A stretch of DNA of 34,286 nucleotides from a virus. The notes under the pieces were generated by a model. It searched no databases and had not been told where the DNA came from. It saw only the letters and a program-made list of their open reading frames with translations. The first letter of the stretch is position 1. Each line of letters starts with the position of its first letter. The position numbers and the translations under genes are program-made. This document shows positions 31,203 to 34,286 of the stretch, piece after piece. The stretch spans positions 1 to 34,286 of the IMG/VR virus record IMGVR_UViG_3300009285_004569. One strand, written 5' to 3'.

Positions 31203-34040
31203 AACTGCAACTTTATGCACCCTATAGGCCGATAATTTCCTTGCAGGCAAAAATTCTTTAACCAGTCGAAAATTGCCAAACACTCTACCGGACATGCCGC
31301 GTAAAATCATGCCGATGCTGATATGAAGTTTCTTGCCATCGAGACTCAGGTCAAAACAGTCAGGGAAACTGGATAGGAATTTCTGATTTATCGGCTCATC
31401 TGCTCTACTATCGGCGAGAAATTCTTTGGCGAGCACCTGTCGGTCGCCATACAGCTCATACCATGCCGCCAGGAAATTCTCCCACTCGCCGGCCTCCTGG
31501 TTCAGCCGCTCGAACACAAACCCTCTATTGGCGAGGAAATTTCGCTCGCCGGAAAACGCCATGATTGCGCCGATTATTTGAGTCCATCGCTCATAGCTGG
31601 CCAGCGATTTGATTTGTGCTGGCGGCCGGCCCGCTACTATCCACGATTTGACCATGATAATGAGAGCGCTCACCAGTTCACCTCTATTGACGTGCGCCCA
31701 TCCGATTATATCGGCATGTTTGAAGTTCTCGCGCTCCCATGGCTCGGCTATTTTGGTGTCGATTCGTATCCGGTAGCACCGGCGCGCGAGAGTATCTACT
31801 ACCTGCAAATTATTCCCCGTTGCCGCCCACGTAGCTTCTTGAGCGAACGATTTGCTTTCGTTGCGCCCTAACATCCGGTCTGTCCAGAGCGGATTTGTAA
31901 GCGCAAGTGCGAGCACACTAGATTTTAACGGTACTTCAATGTTATCGAAAATGAATAAATTTTGGCCTTTGGCTAGTTCGCTGGTTATCAATTTTCGGAG
32001 CTCCTCGTCTCCGACGTCACGTCGGTCGGTGGGCAGAGTTAGGAAGCCCGCGTCGCTCCCGGTGGCGATGATGGAAAACAGTTTGGCCAACAAACTTTTG
32101 CCGCTACCCATAATAGGAGCGTCAATTAGCGCCAGCGGCACCTGACCATCGAATAGGCACCGTATAAATGGCGTCAGAAGCAACCCAAAAAAATTTGCTC
32201 TATCGGCCTCAGTGTCAAATTTAAAATCTCCTAGCAATTCGTCCTCAATGAATTGCCTGGCATACGTGGCGTCCTCCGCGGTTGGCCTGTCAGCTATCGG
32301 TGGGAGCGCAAAACCGGCGGGAGGGAAATAATAGTACCGTGTTTCGGCATCATAGCCTTCCTTTGAGACAATATTCCCGTTGGTGGTGATTATCGGTGTT
32401 CTGGTGAGGAGCTTCAGCGGAGGAATATTCTGGTATGATTTTTGTTTCACCAGGTTTTTGGCAATTTCTATCGGCGGGTATGCAGGAAAAAGTTTATCCT
32501 CGCTCGGCCGCAGGCAGCACGCAATCCGGCAAATCTCCCCTCGCAGACTCTCGGCGTCATAAAAATCTATGCTGGCAAGGCCAGATTCATCTCTGATTAT
32601 GCGTGAGAGCGCGCCGGCATGAAGGAAAAGCTTTTCCGGTTTGTTGGCGGCAACCAGGGCGGCCATGAACTCATCGCTCAGTTCGGCCATGTCGCGATTT
32701 GATACAATTATTGTCGGAAGTGTACTATTTCGCGCAAATGTATCTTTTGGGGCGCGCTCTTTGAGGGCGCGGTTGACCTCGCGAGTGCCCATGCTAATTG
32801 CCTGACTAATTAATTTGGAAATTTCATCTCTATAGAGCGGATCGTAGATAGCGGGATTTTTGGCGAGGTTGTCTAAAAGCGATTCTTTTTCGATAGCGCT
32901 CCCGGCGGCATTGGCAGCGATCACGGTTTTAGCCAGCCAGATCGGCGCAGCCTGAGCGCGGTCGATCATGCGCTGGTATTGGGTTGCGCCTAGCCGATAA
33001 ACTGCTGAATCGGGATCTTGCTTACGCTCCGGATTATCGGAATCCCGCATTTCACAGGGGTCAACGACATATACGCGCTGGTCAGTAAATCCCGCCAGGC
33101 GTTTGATTGCGCTGATAGTGTTCTCATGGCCAGCTCGTCGGCCGGCTTTCGGCTCATCAAAATCAAAATTCAAAATTAAGCGCTTTGTTTTTAGCGTTTT
33201 AATCGTTTGGATTTGCTCATCAGTTAAATGCCCACCGCCAGTTGCTACGGCGTATTTTATGCCTTCTCTGTGCAGAGCCAGGCAATCGAGCATCCCCTCC
33301 ACAATAAGCAGCTGTTCGGTATTTTCGACATACTGGAGCCCAAATGGGCTGGTTTTTTTGTGATCGGCCAGAAAAAAATACTTTGGTTCCTGACCGGTCA
33401 ACGACCGGCCCCACCAGGTCAGGATTTGCCCTCGGCGGTCACGCCAGGCTCCGGTTATCCGGCCCTGCCATGCCCAGACGGAACTGTGGTCGTTGGCGGG
33501 AAGCGGCAGCACGTGGTGAGTGCGCAGAATGTCCAGCGGTAAATCAATTTTTACTGCTAGATTAGAAATCTCTTTGCAGGTGGAATAGTAACCGAAGCGG
33601 AATCGGCGCAGGGCATCATCACCGAAGCCACGCCCGTGCATGTACTCGCGGGCAGCAGCAGCCTCAGGCTCATCCTGCCACAGCCGATGTTGCAACAGCA
33701 AGTCGAACCCTTCGAGCGCCTGTTTTTCGGTTCGCTCGGCCAGGATTTGCTCCTGAGATTTTTTTTCTAGGCGCGCATAACGGGGTGTGTTGAAATTATC
33801 GGCCAGCCAGTCAATCGCCTCCGGCAGGGCAAGGTGTTTGACGGTATCCAATAGGTCGAAAATATCGCCTCCTCGCTGGCAGCTGAAACAATAAACGCTC
33901 GCCGTATCCTCATACACCTGGAGCGAGGGGCTATGGTCATCATGAAATGGGCACAGAGCGCGCTTGTTTTTCACCTGGTGGCCGAGGCGTTCGAGCACGG
34001 AAGTGACGCCGATTTGGGATTTGATTGTGGAAATATCCAT
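31185..34040 (-). CDS. DNA primase-helicase (CHC2 zinc finger, TOPRIM, P-loop ATPase)
   Basis: The product is 951 aa from ATG at 34040, preceded by AGGGA. An upstream ATG at 34103 lies inside the leader hairpin region and is not preferred. Residues 30-33 CPFH and 51-54 CFSC form the CHC2 zinc finger of primases. Residues ~245-300 hold TOPRIM motifs: LLIVEGMLD, and NFDFDEPKAGRRAG. Residues 645-649 hold Walker A (PIMGSGKSLLAK), residue ~699 the Walker B acid (LFIFDN) and ~740 an ATGNN sensor-like motif, i.e. a helicase-like ATPase. Primase and helicase in one chain are common in phages. The gene ends within the iteron-like repeats. No separate polymerase is in the window. Confidence 0.88.
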   Translation of the reverse strand: MDISTIKSQIGVTSVLERLGHQVKNKRALCPFHDDHSPSLQVYEDTASVYCFSCQRGGDIFDLLDTVKHLALPEAIDWLADNFNTPRYARLEKKSQEQILAERTEKQALEGFDLLLQHRLWQDEPEAAAAREYMHGRGFGDDALRRFRFGYYSTCKEISNLAVKIDLPLDILRTHHVLPLPANDHSSVWAWQGRITGAWRDRRGQILTWWGRSLTGQEPKYFFLADHKKTSPFGLQYVENTEQLLIVEGMLDCLALHREGIKYAVATGGGHLTDEQIQTIKTLKTKRLILNFDFDEPKAGRRAGHENTISAIKRLAGFTDQRVYVVDPCEMRDSDNPERKQDPDSAVYRLGATQYQRMIDRAQAAPIWLAKTVIAANAAGSAIEKESLLDNLAKNPAIYDPLYRDEISKLISQAISMGTREVNRALKERAPKDTFARNSTLPTIIVSNRDMAELSDEFMAALVAANKPEKLFLHAGALSRIIRDESGLASIDFYDAESLRGEICRIACCLRPSEDKLFPAYPPIEIAKNLVKQKSYQNIPPLKLLTRTPIITTNGNIVSKEGYDAETRYYYFPPAGFALPPIADRPTAEDATYARQFIEDELLGDFKFDTEADRANFFGLLLTPFIRCLFDGQVPLALIDAPIMGSGKSLLAKLFSIIATGSDAGFLTLPTDRRDVGDEELRKLITSELAKGQNLFIFDNIEVPLKSSVLALALTNPLWTDRMLGRNESKSFAQEATWAATGNNLQVVDTLARRCYRIRIDTKIAEPWERENFKHADIIGWAHVNRGELVSALIIMVKSWIVAGRPPAQIKSLASYERWTQIIGAIMAFSGERNFLANRGFVFERLNQEAGEWENFLAAWYELYGDRQVLAKEFLADSRADEPINQKFLSSFPDCFDLSLDGKKLHISIGMILRGMSGRVFGNFRLVKEFLPARKLSAYRVHKVAVAELRN

Positions 34041-34063
34041 GGTTTCCCTATGAAAATAGAAAA

Positions 34064-34088
34064 GCCCACGGCGGTTCAGGCCGTGGGC
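34064..34088 (-). terminator. Attenuator-like hairpin before the primase gene
   Basis: An 8-bp perfect stem (GCCCACGG/CCGTGGGC) with a 9-base loop is followed on the minus strand by TTTTCTATTTT, ending 24 bases before the primase ATG. The leader peptide stop (TGA, 34078-34076) is in the loop, so a ribosome finishing the leader would prevent the stem from forming. Confidence 0.7.
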
Positions 34089-34144
34089 CGGACGGAGAGA
34101 CACGATGGATATGAAGATAAAAGTGCGCTAAAAAATTGACTCAT
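34076..34144 (-). CDS. 22-aa leader peptide upstream of the primase
   Basis: ATG at 34144 has AGGGAGA about 5 bases upstream and opens 22 codons (MSQFFSALLSSYPSCLSVRP then TA) before TGA in the loop of the terminator-like hairpin. The strong ribosome-binding site and the exact position of the stop suggest regulatory translation rather than a functional peptide. It has many Ser and Leu codons. Confidence 0.55.
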   Translation of the reverse strand: MSQFFSALLSSYPSCLSVRPTA

Positions 34145-34182
34145 TGTGTCTCCCTATTGTAGAAAAATCGTGAACCTCGATT

Positions 34183-34199
34183 TCGGCTATTTTAGCCGA
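34183..34199 (-). promoter_or_regulatory. Palindromic operator over the -10 box
   Basis: TCGGCTA-TTT-TAGCCGA is a perfect 7-bp inverted repeat centred on the -10 hexamer of the primase promoter. A bound repressor would block polymerase. The XRE-type or RHH-type protein of this phage, or one outside the window, could bind it. Confidence 0.55.
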
Positions 34200-34217
34200 T
34201 CAGCGCTTCTCTGTCAA
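34189..34217 (-). promoter_or_regulatory. Consensus-like promoter for the primase operon
   Basis: TTGACA (34217-34212), a 17-base spacer and TAAAAT (34194-34189) give a strong sigma-70-type promoter, with a start near 34182. The message first carries the leader peptide (34144) and the hairpin, then the primase gene. Confidence 0.75.
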
Positions 34218-34286
34218 GGCTTCGTCTCAAAAATCCCTTCACCTTGAGAAGATTTATTTTTTCATGTTGGATTAGCACCCAAGCCA

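Overview
The window is a contiguous piece of a tailed double-stranded DNA phage or prophage with a long, probably non-contractile tail (siphovirus-like). Every supported gene lies on the minus strand, so transcription and gene order run from position 34286 towards position 1. No integrase, lysin, DNA polymerase or plus-strand gene was recognised. The host is unknown. Sec signal peptides, a lipoprotein-like gene and long Thr-Pro repeats of a kind common in secreted proteins of Chloroflexi (Anaerolineae) and several uncultured Gram-negative-type phyla point to an environmental bacterium, but this is inference.

Replication and control (34286-28471): a consensus-like promoter with a palindrome on its -10 box, a 22-codon leader peptide and a terminator-like hairpin precede a large primase-helicase (31185-34040). 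Between that gene and the next operon lies an array of GGAACTAG-type repeats with an AT-rich stretch, the best origin candidate. A second promoter with a dyad drives an operon with a ribbon-helix-helix-like protein, two unrecognised proteins, an ERCC4-type nuclease (with a decayed partial copy of its C-terminus nearby) and small ORFs.

Modification, packaging and tRNA (28480-22968): a beta-class DNA methyltransferase, a putative small terminase, an XRE-type regulator, a Dam-like methyltransferase, small Cys-rich proteins, a tRNA-Phe(GAA), the large terminase and a few small genes including a candidate lipoprotein.

Head (22885-9723): portal; a MuF/SPP1 gp7-type head protein carrying a C-terminal HExxH metallopeptidase domain (a MuF polymorphic-toxin architecture) followed by an overlapping 88-codon candidate immunity gene; a terminator and a fresh strong promoter; two secreted Thr-Pro-repeat proteins, one with tail-fibre-like domains; a small coiled-coil membrane protein; a protease-scaffold fusion with a likely internal scaffold start; decoration protein; major capsid protein; two small beta proteins; and a gpW-like, head-closure and HK97 gp10-like connector series.

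Tail (9719-42): terminator, tube, a tail assembly chaperone with a -1 programmed frameshift (A AAA AAC plus a 10-bp hairpin), tape measure, and three tail-tip/fibre proteins that appear to share a recurrent small beta domain. The tightly packed genes (ATGA, TAATG and TAAATG junctions) indicate long polycistronic messages, apparently three units starting at about 34180, 30750 and 18517.
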